Shown here: positions 8,599-15,713 of the stretch, in pieces
Position numbering within the stretch: position 1 is the stretch's first letter
How the letters are laid out: every line of letters starts with the position of its first letter
Source: Vibrio splendidus
GTDB lineage: Bacteria > Pseudomonadota > Gammaproteobacteria > Enterobacterales > Vibrionaceae
Length of the DNA: 64,000 bases
Assembly: GCF_002873455.1 (NCBI RefSeq)
Contig: NZ_MCUN01000024.1
Coordinates: forward strand, 82,314-146,313
Direction: 5' to 3'
The notes under the pieces: model-generated
What the model saw: the letters and a program-made list of their open reading frames with translations, nothing else
What the model was told of the DNA's origin: nothing
Database searches by the model: none
Made by a program: the position numbers and the translations under genes

Positions 8599-9356
8599 AT
8601 TGCTATCTAATCCAATTCCAACCCAATCACCAAAACAACCTGCCGAGCTGCACACGCTTCATTTAAAGCCTCTCTCTGGTTTATCTCAGTAGCAAAGCTT
8701 AAACGAGCTAAAGACACCGACTACAACGAGTAAATCAACATTTAAACATCGATGTTAAAGCGAATAATAGACCAACTATTCTTCGCTATTATGTTTAGAA
8801 AAATATTTAGTCATTTATTAGCGTTAATTATATTTAAAGTTATTTACTCCGTAATAAACGAAGGAGAAATAGCAGCCATTTTTATAGAAAATCAACTAAA
8901 AACACCCCATTATAAAATGTGATCACAACAGCTTTATTCACATTTACTTTGTTAACAAATGTTTAATTTAATATTCAAAATTAAATATATAAATAAAAAC
9001 ACTGCATACTTCCAAACTAAGCACACTCTTATCAATAAAACTATTATGCATATAATCCCCCGTAAATTAGATTATAGTAAGTTTAGTTTAAAAAGCATGC
9101 ATAAAATTCCCTAACCGCTAACTATTTAGAATCATCTAGCAACACTCAAAAGTGAATAAAGTTTGTTAAAACCCTTATTTTTAAAGGGCTGAGGGATAAA
9201 AAACGATTTGTGATAGATCTCTAAGAATACCTGACTAGCAGGCGTAATATTAATTCCAGACAAGAGATATGAATAAATAATTCATTATTCTCAACTGAAA
9301 ATAAATAATTACTCTTAGCAATAAAAGTAATTCAAATATATAAGAGAGAGACGATC
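8599..9356 (+). promoter_or_regulatory. Long AT-rich regulatory region upstream of arcA
   Basis: About 760 bp without a credible gene. Symmetric elements seen: AAATGTGA (8915-8922) with its perfect inverse TCACATTT (8938-8945); the perfect palindrome TTTGTTAACAAA (8948-8959); and TGAAT-N5-ATTCA (9270-9284), ARG-box-like but one base longer in the spacer. A GAGAGAG Shine-Dalgarno lies just before ATG 9357. Arginine deiminase operons are usually induced by anaerobiosis and arginine; a clear FNR site was not found. Confidence 0.5.
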
Positions 9357-10580
9357 ATGAGTAAGTTCTATGTAGGTTCTGAAATAGGTCAATTACGCCG
9401 CGTTCTAGTTCACCGTCCAAGACGCGCACTGACTCACCTAACACCCTCTAACTGTCACGATTTGCTGTTTGATGACGTACTGGCTGTTGAGCGTGCAGGT
9501 AAAGAGCATGACGCATTTACTCAAACGCTACGTGATCAAGGTGTTGAGGTTCTTCTTCTTACTGACTTGCTAGCAGACACACTAGCAGTGTCTGATGCGA
9601 AAGATTGGCTTTTGAATCATCAAGTTTCTGATTACCGCCTAGGTAAAACTTTTGCTAATGATGTGCGCTGCTACTTGGGCGATTTACCAAACCTAGAGTT
9701 AGCAAAAATCCTAACGGGCGGTTTGTCTTACGCTGAGATGCCAATGAAATCATCTTCAATGATGCAAGGCATGCACGCACCAACCGACTTCATTATCGAG
9801 CCACTACCAAACCACCTATTTACTCGCGATACATCTTGCTGGGTATATGGCGGTGTATCTATCAACCCAATGGCGAAACCAGCTCGTCAACGTGAAACAA
9901 ACCACGTTCGTGCTATTTACCGTTGGCACCCAACATTCGCAGGCCAAGACTTCATTAAATACTTCGGCGATGAAGAAAAAATCAATTACGACAACTCTAC
10001 GATTGAAGGTGGTGACGTTCTTGTACTTGGTCGTGGCGCGGTGCTTATCGGTATGTCTGAACGTACAACAGCACAAGGTGTTGAACACTTAGCATCTAGC
10101 CTATTCAAACACGGTCAAGCGACACAAGTTATCGCAATGCAGCTACCAAAACACCGCTCTTGCATGCACTTAGACACCGTAATGACTCACATGAACGAAG
10201 ATACGTTCTCTGTTTACCCTGAAGTGGTAAGTAAAGACGTGCAGTGCTGGAACCTAACTGGCGATGAGTCTGGCGCTGTAAAAGTGAAAGAAGAAGGCTA
10301 CTTCGTAACGGCTATCGAAAAAGCACTTGGCGTAGACAAGCTAAACCTAATCACGACAGGTGGCGACAACTTCCATGCAGAACGTGAACAGTGGAACGAC
10401 GCAAACAACGTTCTTACCGTTAAACCGGGTGTCGTGATTGGTTACGAAGGCAACACCTACACCAACGAAAAATACGACAAAGCAGGCATCACGGTTCTTC
10501 CGATTCCAGGAGACGAACTTGGCCGTGGTCGCGGTGGCGCACGCTGCATGAGCTGCCCAATTGAGCGTGATGGTATCTAA
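9357..10580 (+). CDS. arcA: Arginine deiminase
   Basis: First step of the arginine deiminase pathway: L-arginine to citrulline plus ammonia, in the cytoplasm; 407 aa. Family motifs seen: FTRDTSCWVYGG, the substrate-binding IEGGDVLVLG, the catalytic His region in HRSCMHLDTVMTHM, and the catalytic Cys397 in GARCMSCPIERDGI at the C-terminus. It is followed by carbamate kinase and ornithine carbamoyltransferase, completing the pathway that yields ATP and ammonia from arginine without oxygen and protects from acid. The start is set by GAGAGAGACGATC before the ATG. Confidence 0.97.
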   Translation: MSKFYVGSEIGQLRRVLVHRPRRALTHLTPSNCHDLLFDDVLAVERAGKEHDAFTQTLRDQGVEVLLLTDLLADTLAVSDAKDWLLNHQVSDYRLGKTFANDVRCYLGDLPNLELAKILTGGLSYAEMPMKSSSMMQGMHAPTDFIIEPLPNHLFTRDTSCWVYGGVSINPMAKPARQRETNHVRAIYRWHPTFAGQDFIKYFGDEEKINYDNSTIEGGDVLVLGRGAVLIGMSERTTAQGVEHLASSLFKHGQATQVIAMQLPKHRSCMHLDTVMTHMNEDTFSVYPEVVSKDVQCWNLTGDESGAVKVKEEGYFVTAIEKALGVDKLNLITTGGDNFHAEREQWNDANNVLTVKPGVVIGYEGNTYTNEKYDKAGITVLPIPGDELGRGRGGARCMSCPIERDGI

Positions 10581-10596
10581 TCACTAAGACGAAAAC

Positions 10597-10634
10597 GGCC
10601 AAGTTGAACGATCTTAAATAATCTCAGCTTGGCC
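10597..10634 (+). other. Intercistronic hairpin between arcA and arcC
   Basis: GGCCAAGTTGA (10597-10607) pairs with TCAGCTTGGCC (10624-10634) with a single T-G wobble and a 16-nt loop. There is no T-run, so it is more likely an mRNA processing or stability element than a terminator. Confidence 0.65.
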
Positions 10635-10653
10635 AGAATGAGAGAACACAATT

Positions 10654-11565
10654 ATGACTAAGCAAACTGTTGTTGTTGCACTCGGCGGTAACGCCCTACT
10701 TCGTCGCGGTGAACCGTTAGAAGCCGATGTTCAACGCCGCAATATTGAAACTGCTGTTAAAACCATCTCTGAAATCGCGAAAGTGTACAACGTGGTCCTA
10801 GTACACGGTAATGGCCCACAAGTTGGCCTACTTGCTCTGCAAGGTTTGGAGTACAAGAAAGTAAACCCGTACCCACTGGATGTATTGGGCAGTGAAACTC
10901 AAGGCATGATCGGCTACATGCTGATGCAAGAGTTCAAGAACTACCTGCCTGACCGCAACATCTCGTGCATGTTGACGCAAATGACGGTTGATCCAAACGA
11001 TCCAGCATTTACGGATCCAACTAAGCCGATTGGCCCGATCTACGAAGAAGCAGAAGCCCGTGAGCTAGCAGAGAAATTCCACTGGATCGTAAAACCCGAC
11101 GGCCAACATTTCCGTCGCGTAGTACCAAGCCCACGACCTACTGGCATTGTTGAACACGAAGCGATCACCCAACTTATCGATGCGGGTCACTTAGTTATTT
11201 GTACTGGTGGTGGTGGCATCCCAGTGAAAAAAGAAAATGGCAAATTAATTGGTGTTGAAGCGGTTATCGACAAAGACATGTCAGCGGCTTTCTTAGCGAA
11301 ACAACTGGATGCGGATGCGCTGCTTATTCTGACCGACGCGGACGCTGTGTACCTTGACTGGGGCAAACCAACTCAACACGCACTGCGCAGCACCACACCA
11401 AGCGAATTGGCGAAGTTCACATTTGATGCCGGCTCAATGGGGCCAAAAATTGAAGCATCGTGCGAATTCATTCAGCAAGGCGGCAAAGTAGTGGGTATCG
11501 GTGCACTCGAAGATGGCTTGCAAATTCTGCAAGGTCAAGCGGGCACCAATATCACCAAAGGTTAA
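10654..11565 (+). CDS. arcC: Carbamate kinase
   Basis: Last step of the arginine deiminase pathway: carbamoyl phosphate + ADP to ATP + carbamate. Amino-acid-kinase fold, 303 aa. Diagnostic motifs: VVVALGGNALLRRGE at the N-terminus, VHGNGPQVGLL, the VICTGGGGIPV segment and the nucleotide loop around TDADAVYLDWG; GSMGPKIEA near the C-terminus. It lies 73 bp after arcA and 212 bp before ornithine carbamoyltransferase, with no terminator on either side, so one operon is likely. Confidence 0.97.
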   Translation: MTKQTVVVALGGNALLRRGEPLEADVQRRNIETAVKTISEIAKVYNVVLVHGNGPQVGLLALQGLEYKKVNPYPLDVLGSETQGMIGYMLMQEFKNYLPDRNISCMLTQMTVDPNDPAFTDPTKPIGPIYEEAEARELAEKFHWIVKPDGQHFRRVVPSPRPTGIVEHEAITQLIDAGHLVICTGGGGIPVKKENGKLIGVEAVIDKDMSAAFLAKQLDADALLILTDADAVYLDWGKPTQHALRSTTPSELAKFTFDAGSMGPKIEASCEFIQQGGKVVGIGALEDGLQILQGQAGTNITKG

Positions 11566-11595
11566 CGTACTAGCGAGCTTTATCATCTTGAAAAA

Positions 11596-11657
11596 CTTAA
11601 AGTTTGAGAACCTTAAAGCTTGAGAGCCTTAAACTTTGAGAGCTTTTAAACTTTGCG
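11596..11657 (+). repeat. 16-bp tandem repeats in the arcC-arcB spacer
   Basis: Three units of 16 bp follow directly: CTTAAAGTTTGAGAAC (11596-11611), CTTAAAGCTTGAGAGC (11612-11627), CTTAAACTTTGAGAGC (11628-11643), then a degraded fourth unit. Non-coding; likely a slippage-prone spacer. Confidence 0.85.
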
Positions 11658-11714
11658 AAAACAGAATTAAACGAAACAAACAGAACCAAACAAATTTAAC
11701 TAAAAAATTGAATC

Positions 11715-11754
11715 GCGCTTTCTTGAATTTTCTTTCCCTGTAGCAAGAAAGCGC
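11715..11754 (+). other. Hairpin in the arcB leader
   Basis: GCGCTTTCTTG (11715-11725) and CAAGAAAGCGC (11744-11754) are perfect 11-bp inverted repeats with an 18-nt loop, ending 23 bases before the ATG of ornithine carbamoyltransferase. There is no T-run; a processing or 5'-end stability structure is likely. Confidence 0.7.
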
Positions 11755-11777
11755 CTAAATCTAAGAAGGAATACATC

Positions 11778-12788
11778 ATGGCTTTTAACCTACGCAATCG
11801 TAACTTCCTAAAACTACTAGATTTCACTCCACGCGAAATTCAACACTTGTTAGATCTTTCTATGGAGCTAAAAAAAGCGAAGTACAACGGTTACGAACAG
11901 CCAACACTGACTGGCAAAAACATTGCGCTTATCTTTGAGAAAACCTCAACTCGTACTCGCTGTGCATTCGAAGTGGCAGCATTCGACCAAGGTGCTCGCG
12001 TCTCTTACTTAGGCCCATCGGGTTCTCAAATTGGCCACAAAGAATCAATGAAAGATACGGCTCGCGTTCTTGGCCGTATGTACGATGGCATCGAATACCG
12101 TGGCTTCGGTCAAGAAATCGTTGAAGAGCTAGGCGCATACGCTGGTGTTCCGGTATGGAATGGTCTAACAGACGAGTTCCACCCAACTCAAATCCTGGCT
12201 GACTTCCTAACTATGACGGAATACGGCCGTGGTAAACAACTGCGTGAAATCAAGTTTGCTTACCTAGGTGATGCTCGCAACAACATGGGCAACTCTCTAA
12301 TGGTTGGTGCAGCGAAAATGGGTATGGACATTCGTCTTGTTGCTCCAAAACAATTCTGGCCACAAGAAGAGCTATTAGCTCAATGTCGTGAAATTGCAGA
12401 GCACACAGGCGGCAAAATCACGCTAACAGAAGATGTTCAAGAAGGCGTACAAGGTTGTGATTTCCTATACACCGACGTTTGGGTATCAATGGGCGAAGCA
12501 AAAGAAGCATGGGCTGAGCGTATTAACCTAATGATGCCTTACCAAGTCAACATGGACATGATCAAGGCAACAGGCAACCCACATGTGAAATTCATGCACT
12601 GCCTACCGGCTTTCCACGGCGAAGACACAACAGTAGGTAAACAACTTGCTGCTGAATATCCACAGCTAAAAGACGGCGTAGAAGTGACAGATGAAGTGGT
12701 TGAGTCTGAATACTCTATCGTGTTCGATGAAGCTGAAAACCGCATGCATACCATCAAAGCAGTGATGGTTGCAACACTAGGCAGTTAA
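11778..12788 (+). CDS. arcB: Ornithine carbamoyltransferase (likely catabolic)
   Basis: Interconverts citrulline + phosphate and ornithine + carbamoyl phosphate; 336 aa. Carbamoyl-phosphate motif STRTR (in EKTSTRTRCAFEVA), FHPTQILADFLTM, and the ornithine-loop motif MHCLPAFHGE are all intact. In the arc cluster it should phosphorolyse citrulline and feed ArcC, hence the name arcB; the enzyme is close to anabolic ArgF of enterics, and which direction dominates cannot be read from sequence. Shine-Dalgarno AAGAAGGA precedes the ATG. A run of octamer repeats starts right after the stop. Confidence 0.93.
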   Translation: MAFNLRNRNFLKLLDFTPREIQHLLDLSMELKKAKYNGYEQPTLTGKNIALIFEKTSTRTRCAFEVAAFDQGARVSYLGPSGSQIGHKESMKDTARVLGRMYDGIEYRGFGQEIVEELGAYAGVPVWNGLTDEFHPTQILADFLTMTEYGRGKQLREIKFAYLGDARNNMGNSLMVGAAKMGMDIRLVAPKQFWPQEELLAQCREIAEHTGGKITLTEDVQEGVQGCDFLYTDVWVSMGEAKEAWAERINLMMPYQVNMDMIKATGNPHVKFMHCLPAFHGEDTTVGKQLAAEYPQLKDGVEVTDEVVESEYSIVFDEAENRMHTIKAVMVATLGS

Positions 12789-12792
12789 TTAC

Positions 12793-12872
12793 CTAAGAAA
12801 CTAAACAGCTAAACAGCTAAACAGCTAAACAGCTAAGAATCTAAACAACTAAGAATCTAAACAACTAAGAAG
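12793..12872 (+). repeat. Octamer tandem repeats after arcB
   Basis: Ten consecutive 8-bp units on a CTAA(A/G)(C/A)A(G/A/T) theme; four are exactly CTAAACAG (12801-12832), followed by alternating CTAAGAAT and CTAAACAA. It begins four bases after the stop codon of ornithine carbamoyltransferase. Non-coding microsatellite, expected to vary in copy number. Confidence 0.9.
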
Positions 12873-12924
12873 TTAAGCACTCACTTGTTGGCAAGACATT
12901 GACAAGTTAAGTGTAATGACAGGG

Positions 12925-12979
12925 AAATGCGGGTGGCATACTTGGGATTTAGCCCTTGGATAAAACCCGCATTTTTTTT
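12925..12979 (+). terminator. Terminator of the arc operon
   Basis: AAATGCGGGT (12925-12934) pairs with ACCCGCATTT (12965-12974) and is followed by T residues to 12979. The intervening loop has a small internal GGG/CCC pair. Confidence 0.82.
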
Positions 12980-13086
12980 CATTAGATTGAAGAGGTTACC
13001 GCCCCAAAAATCACAAGTTTTTCTGTTTCAACAAAGGCTTAAATAGAAGTTAAAAGCAGATGTTATTTCGCATAAAAATCCATTAA

Positions 13087-13135
13087 ATGAATACTTTACA
13101 GAAAGTATTGCATGGCGTTTTTATCTAAGTATAAT
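13087..13135 (+). promoter_or_regulatory. pyrBI promoter with overlapping inverted repeat
   Basis: A consensus -10 TATAAT (13130-13135) follows a weak -35 TTGCAT (13108-13113). AATACTTT (13090-13097) and AAAGTATT (13102-13109) form a perfect inverted repeat that touches the -35; outer ATG/CAT bases extend the symmetry with one bulge (13087-13113). Suggests an operator in addition to attenuation. Confidence 0.6.
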
Positions 13136-13165
13136 CCTCCGCAATTTGTCTTAAGAGAGCAAAAA

Positions 13166-13273
13166 ATGAACCGCAATTTTGTCGCACATGATTGTCAACC
13201 AACACGCCCTAGAGTGGCGTTGGTATCATTTTTATTTTGTTCTATTGATCGTTTCGAAGCCTCCTATTTTTAG
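13166..13273 (+). CDS. pyrL: PyrBI leader peptide (PyrL-like)
   Basis: A 35-codon frame, ATG at 13166 behind AAGAGAGC and TAG at 13271-13273, that ends inside the attenuator loop. Its message has a uridine-rich stretch at 13229-13243 encoding Ser-Phe-Leu-Phe-Cys-Ser, the place where polymerase would pause at low UTP. This is the architecture of the enteric pyrBI leader: translating ribosomes close to a paused polymerase prevent terminator formation. The peptide sequence itself is not conserved with E. coli PyrL, as is common. Confidence 0.82.
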   Translation: MNRNFVAHDCQPTRPRVALVSFLFCSIDRFEASYF

Positions 13274-13286
13274 GGGGCTTTTTTTT
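13257..13286 (+). terminator. pyrBI attenuator
   Basis: AAGCCTCC (13257-13264), loop TATTTTTA, GGGGGCTT (13273-13280) with one wobble pair, then six more T. It lies between the leader peptide and pyrB, 40 bases before the pyrB ATG. Confidence 0.9.
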
Positions 13287-13325
13287 GTCCGCAATTTGAC
13301 TGTATGCATAAAAGGAAGACCCGTT

Positions 13326-14255
13326 ATGGCGCATTCGTTATTTAACAAGCACATCATCTCCATACCTGAGCTCACTCGTAATGAACTGGAGCTTATCGTC
13401 GACACCGCAGCAAGGCTCAAGGCTGAGCCAAACCCAGAACTGCTGAAAAATAAAGTCGTTGCGAGCTGCTTCTTTGAGCCTTCAACTCGAACTCGCCTTT
13501 CATTTGAAACCGCAGTTCAACGTCTTGGCGGCACGGTCATCGGTTTTGATAATGGCGGAAACACATCGCTAGCGAAGAAAGGCGAAACACTTGCCGATTC
13601 CGTGCAGGTTATTTCATCTTACGTCGATGCCTTTGTGATGCGTCATCCGCAAGAAGGCGCAGCACGTTTGGCCTCTGAATTTTCGAATGGGGTTCCAGTG
13701 GTAAATGGTGGCGACGGTGCAAACCAACACCCGACTCAAACCTTGCTGGATCTGTTCTCGATTTACGAAACGCAAGGCACGCTTGATAACCTCAATGTAG
13801 CGTTCGTCGGCGACCTAAAATATGGCCGCACTGTCCACTCATTGACGCAAGCACTATCAAAGTTCAATAACGTGCGTTTCTTCTTTATCGCACCAGAAGT
13901 GTTAGAAATGCCCGATTATATCTGTGAAGAATTGGAAGAGATGGGTATCCAATACAGCACACACAGCAGCATTGAAGAAGTAGTGCCTGAACTGGATGTT
14001 TTGTACATGACTCGCGTACAGAAAGAGCGCTTTGATGCATCGGAATACGCACACATGAAGTCGGCTTACATTCTAACCGCCGAGACATTAAAAGATGCAC
14101 GCCAAAACATGAAGGTGCTTCACCCACTGCCACGTGTCGATGAAATCACAACCGATGTCGATAAAACGCCGCACGCTTACTACTTCGAACAAGCTGAAAA
14201 CGGTGTGTATGCTCGTGAAGCTTTATTAGCCCTAGTTCTTAACGACACTTTATAA
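13326..14255 (+). CDS. pyrB: Aspartate carbamoyltransferase catalytic subunit
   Basis: Committed step of pyrimidine synthesis: carbamoyl phosphate + aspartate to carbamoyl aspartate. 309 aa from ATG 13326, chosen because AAAGGAAG lies seven bases upstream and the N-terminus (MAHSLFNKHIISI) matches the E. coli protein; the frame stays open to 13179 but that part overlaps the leader and attenuator. Motifs: FFEPSTRTRLSFE, GDGANQHPTQTLLDLF and VLHPLPRVDEI. It pairs with pyrI to form the allosteric c6r6 holoenzyme. Controlled by UTP-sensitive attenuation. Confidence 0.97.
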   Translation: MAHSLFNKHIISIPELTRNELELIVDTAARLKAEPNPELLKNKVVASCFFEPSTRTRLSFETAVQRLGGTVIGFDNGGNTSLAKKGETLADSVQVISSYVDAFVMRHPQEGAARLASEFSNGVPVVNGGDGANQHPTQTLLDLFSIYETQGTLDNLNVAFVGDLKYGRTVHSLTQALSKFNNVRFFFIAPEVLEMPDYICEELEEMGIQYSTHSSIEEVVPELDVLYMTRVQKERFDASEYAHMKSAYILTAETLKDARQNMKVLHPLPRVDEITTDVDKTPHAYYFEQAENGVYAREALLALVLNDTL

Positions 14256-14270
14256 GCAGGAGAAACAGTC

Positions 14271-14735
14271 ATGGTTAAACAAACTCAGCTACAAGTAGAA
14301 GCGATCCGTAACGGCAGCGTTATTGACCACATCCCTGCTCATCTTGGGATTAAAATTCTCAAACTGTTCAAGCTGCATAAAACAGAACAGCGCATCACCA
14401 TGGGGTTAAATCTGCCATCATCAGCGCTTGGCAATAAAGACCTCATCAAGATTGAGAACATCTTTCTGACTAAGGAACAAGCCAACCAATTGGCTCTGTA
14501 TGCTCCGCAAGCGACAGTGAATCAGATTGAAGAATACAAAGTGGTCAACAAGCTAACACTTGTACTGCCAGAGCAAATCAACAGTGTGTTCGCCTGCCCA
14601 AATAGCAACTGTATTTCACACGGTGAGCCGGTTGAAAGTAGCTTTAATGTGCAGCTAAAACACGAAAACGTACAGTTAAAATGTCACTATTGTGAAAAAG
14701 TATTCTCTCGCGAGATCATGAGTGAAATTCGCTAA
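14271..14735 (+). CDS. pyrI: Aspartate carbamoyltransferase regulatory subunit
   Basis: Binds CTP/ATP and transmits feedback control to PyrB; 154 aa. The N-terminal allosteric domain carries LQVEAIRNGSVIDHIPAHLG, and the C-terminal zinc domain has four cysteines arranged CPNSNC ... CHYC. It starts 15 bp after pyrB with GCAGGAGAAA before the ATG, so it is translated from the same message. No obvious terminator follows within the next 40 bp. Confidence 0.97.
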   Translation: MVKQTQLQVEAIRNGSVIDHIPAHLGIKILKLFKLHKTEQRITMGLNLPSSALGNKDLIKIENIFLTKEQANQLALYAPQATVNQIEEYKVVNKLTLVLPEQINSVFACPNSNCISHGEPVESSFNVQLKHENVQLKCHYCEKVFSREIMSEIR

Positions 14736-14776
14736 CCCTTAGCGCCATTACCTCCGCAATAAAACCCGCTCAGAAT

Positions 14777-14814
14777 ATATGGATATTTATTCCCAACCTG
14801 GAATAAATATCCAT
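14777..14814. promoter_or_regulatory. Tandem ARG-box-like operator (perfect 15-bp inverted repeat)
   Basis: ATGGATATTTATTCC (14779-14793) is the exact inverse of GGAATAAATATCCAT (14800-14814). Read as ArgR sites, box 1 (14777-14794) fits the 18-bp ARG consensus at all but two scored positions, box 2 (14797-14814) is weaker, and the spacer is 2 bp. E. coli argR is described as having boxes spaced 2 bp rather than 3, which fits autoregulation. No T-run follows, so it is not a pyrI terminator. The rest of 14736-15062 shows nothing else clear. Confidence 0.6.
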
Positions 14815-15062
14815 TCAACCAAAGAATAAAACTCCACAAAAAAAGCAATTAACCAGAATTTTGTTTGGTGATCGCCTTCAAAAAGATAACTATCCTTTAG
14901 TGGTAGACTGAATGAATAGAAGATCACACATCACGCATACCCTTCCTATTTATTTCGGGATTCATCGGTAAGCCCTAATTAACAATCGTACTCTACGGCT
15001 TTGGGAGTGCGTTCTGCGCTATGGACAAGCGATATCCACATGTTGGCCTTAAGGAGTTGTTC

Positions 15063-15551
15063 ATGAACCAAATCACTGAGCACGGTTGCTTGTATTCAGC
15101 TGAAGATAAAACACTGACTGCAGCGTGCAAACGCTTACTACAACAACAGAGCTTCTCGACCCAGAATCAACTGCGCGAGAAACTCGTCGACATTGGCTAT
15201 ACAGGTATTAGCCAATCGACCGTATCACGCATCTTGTCGCAGCTTGGCGTCGTAAAAATTCAGAATGCTTGTGGTAAAAAAGTCTACTGTATAACCGTTG
15301 AAAGCGCACCTGTGCGTGTCGATGCGTCAATATCATCACAAATCGAATTGATTACTCACAACCAAGCAATGGTCATCGTAAAAACAAACCCTGGTTGCGC
15401 ACAGTTGGTCGCTAGATTGGTTGATATCGATCCACATACCGAGATTATCGGAACCGTTGGCGGTAACGACACCGTGTTAATTATTCCGAAAGACACGACG
15501 AATATTGATGCTTGCGAGCAAGTAGTAAGAGCACGCTTAGGTGTTGCCTAG
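15063..15551 (+). CDS. ArgR-family arginine-responsive regulator
   Basis: 162 aa, winged-helix DNA-binding domain followed by the ArgR oligomerisation domain. Recognition region: GYTGISQSTVSRILSQLG; C-terminal arginine-binding core: NPGCAQLVARLVD and GTVGGNDTVLII. Start at ATG 15063 is preferred over ATG 15021 because AAGGAG (15051-15056) is ideally spaced. The sequence differs strongly from the standard Vibrio ArgR as I recall it (that gene is usually beside mdh), so this is probably a second, pathway-specific paralogue serving the adjacent arc genes. This assignment is inference. Confidence 0.85.
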   Translation: MNQITEHGCLYSAEDKTLTAACKRLLQQQSFSTQNQLREKLVDIGYTGISQSTVSRILSQLGVVKIQNACGKKVYCITVESAPVRVDASISSQIELITHNQAMVIVKTNPGCAQLVARLVDIDPHTEIIGTVGGNDTVLIIPKDTTNIDACEQVVRARLGVA

Positions 15552-15713
15552 ATGCCTTATTACCAAGGGCTCCTCACTCAAGCCGAGCGACTTAGCCTCT
15601 CTCGACTACCCAAAAAAGTGGCTCACCCGCCCTAGCGGATATTTGCTGGTCGATGAAACTAATCACAAACTATTACGGTCTGATTGAGTTAAGATACCTT
15701 TAACTCCATTTTG

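Noticed and set aside
12793..12872. Octamer array as a CRISPR
   Set aside because: Units are 8 bp with no spacers, and there are no cas genes.
13179..13325. Longer PyrB starting at 13179
   Set aside because: This segment is the leader, U-rich pause and attenuator; ATG 13326 has the Shine-Dalgarno and the family N-terminus.
14779..14814. Perfect inverted repeat as a pyrI terminator
   Set aside because: AT-rich stem with no following T-run; fits an ArgR operator better.
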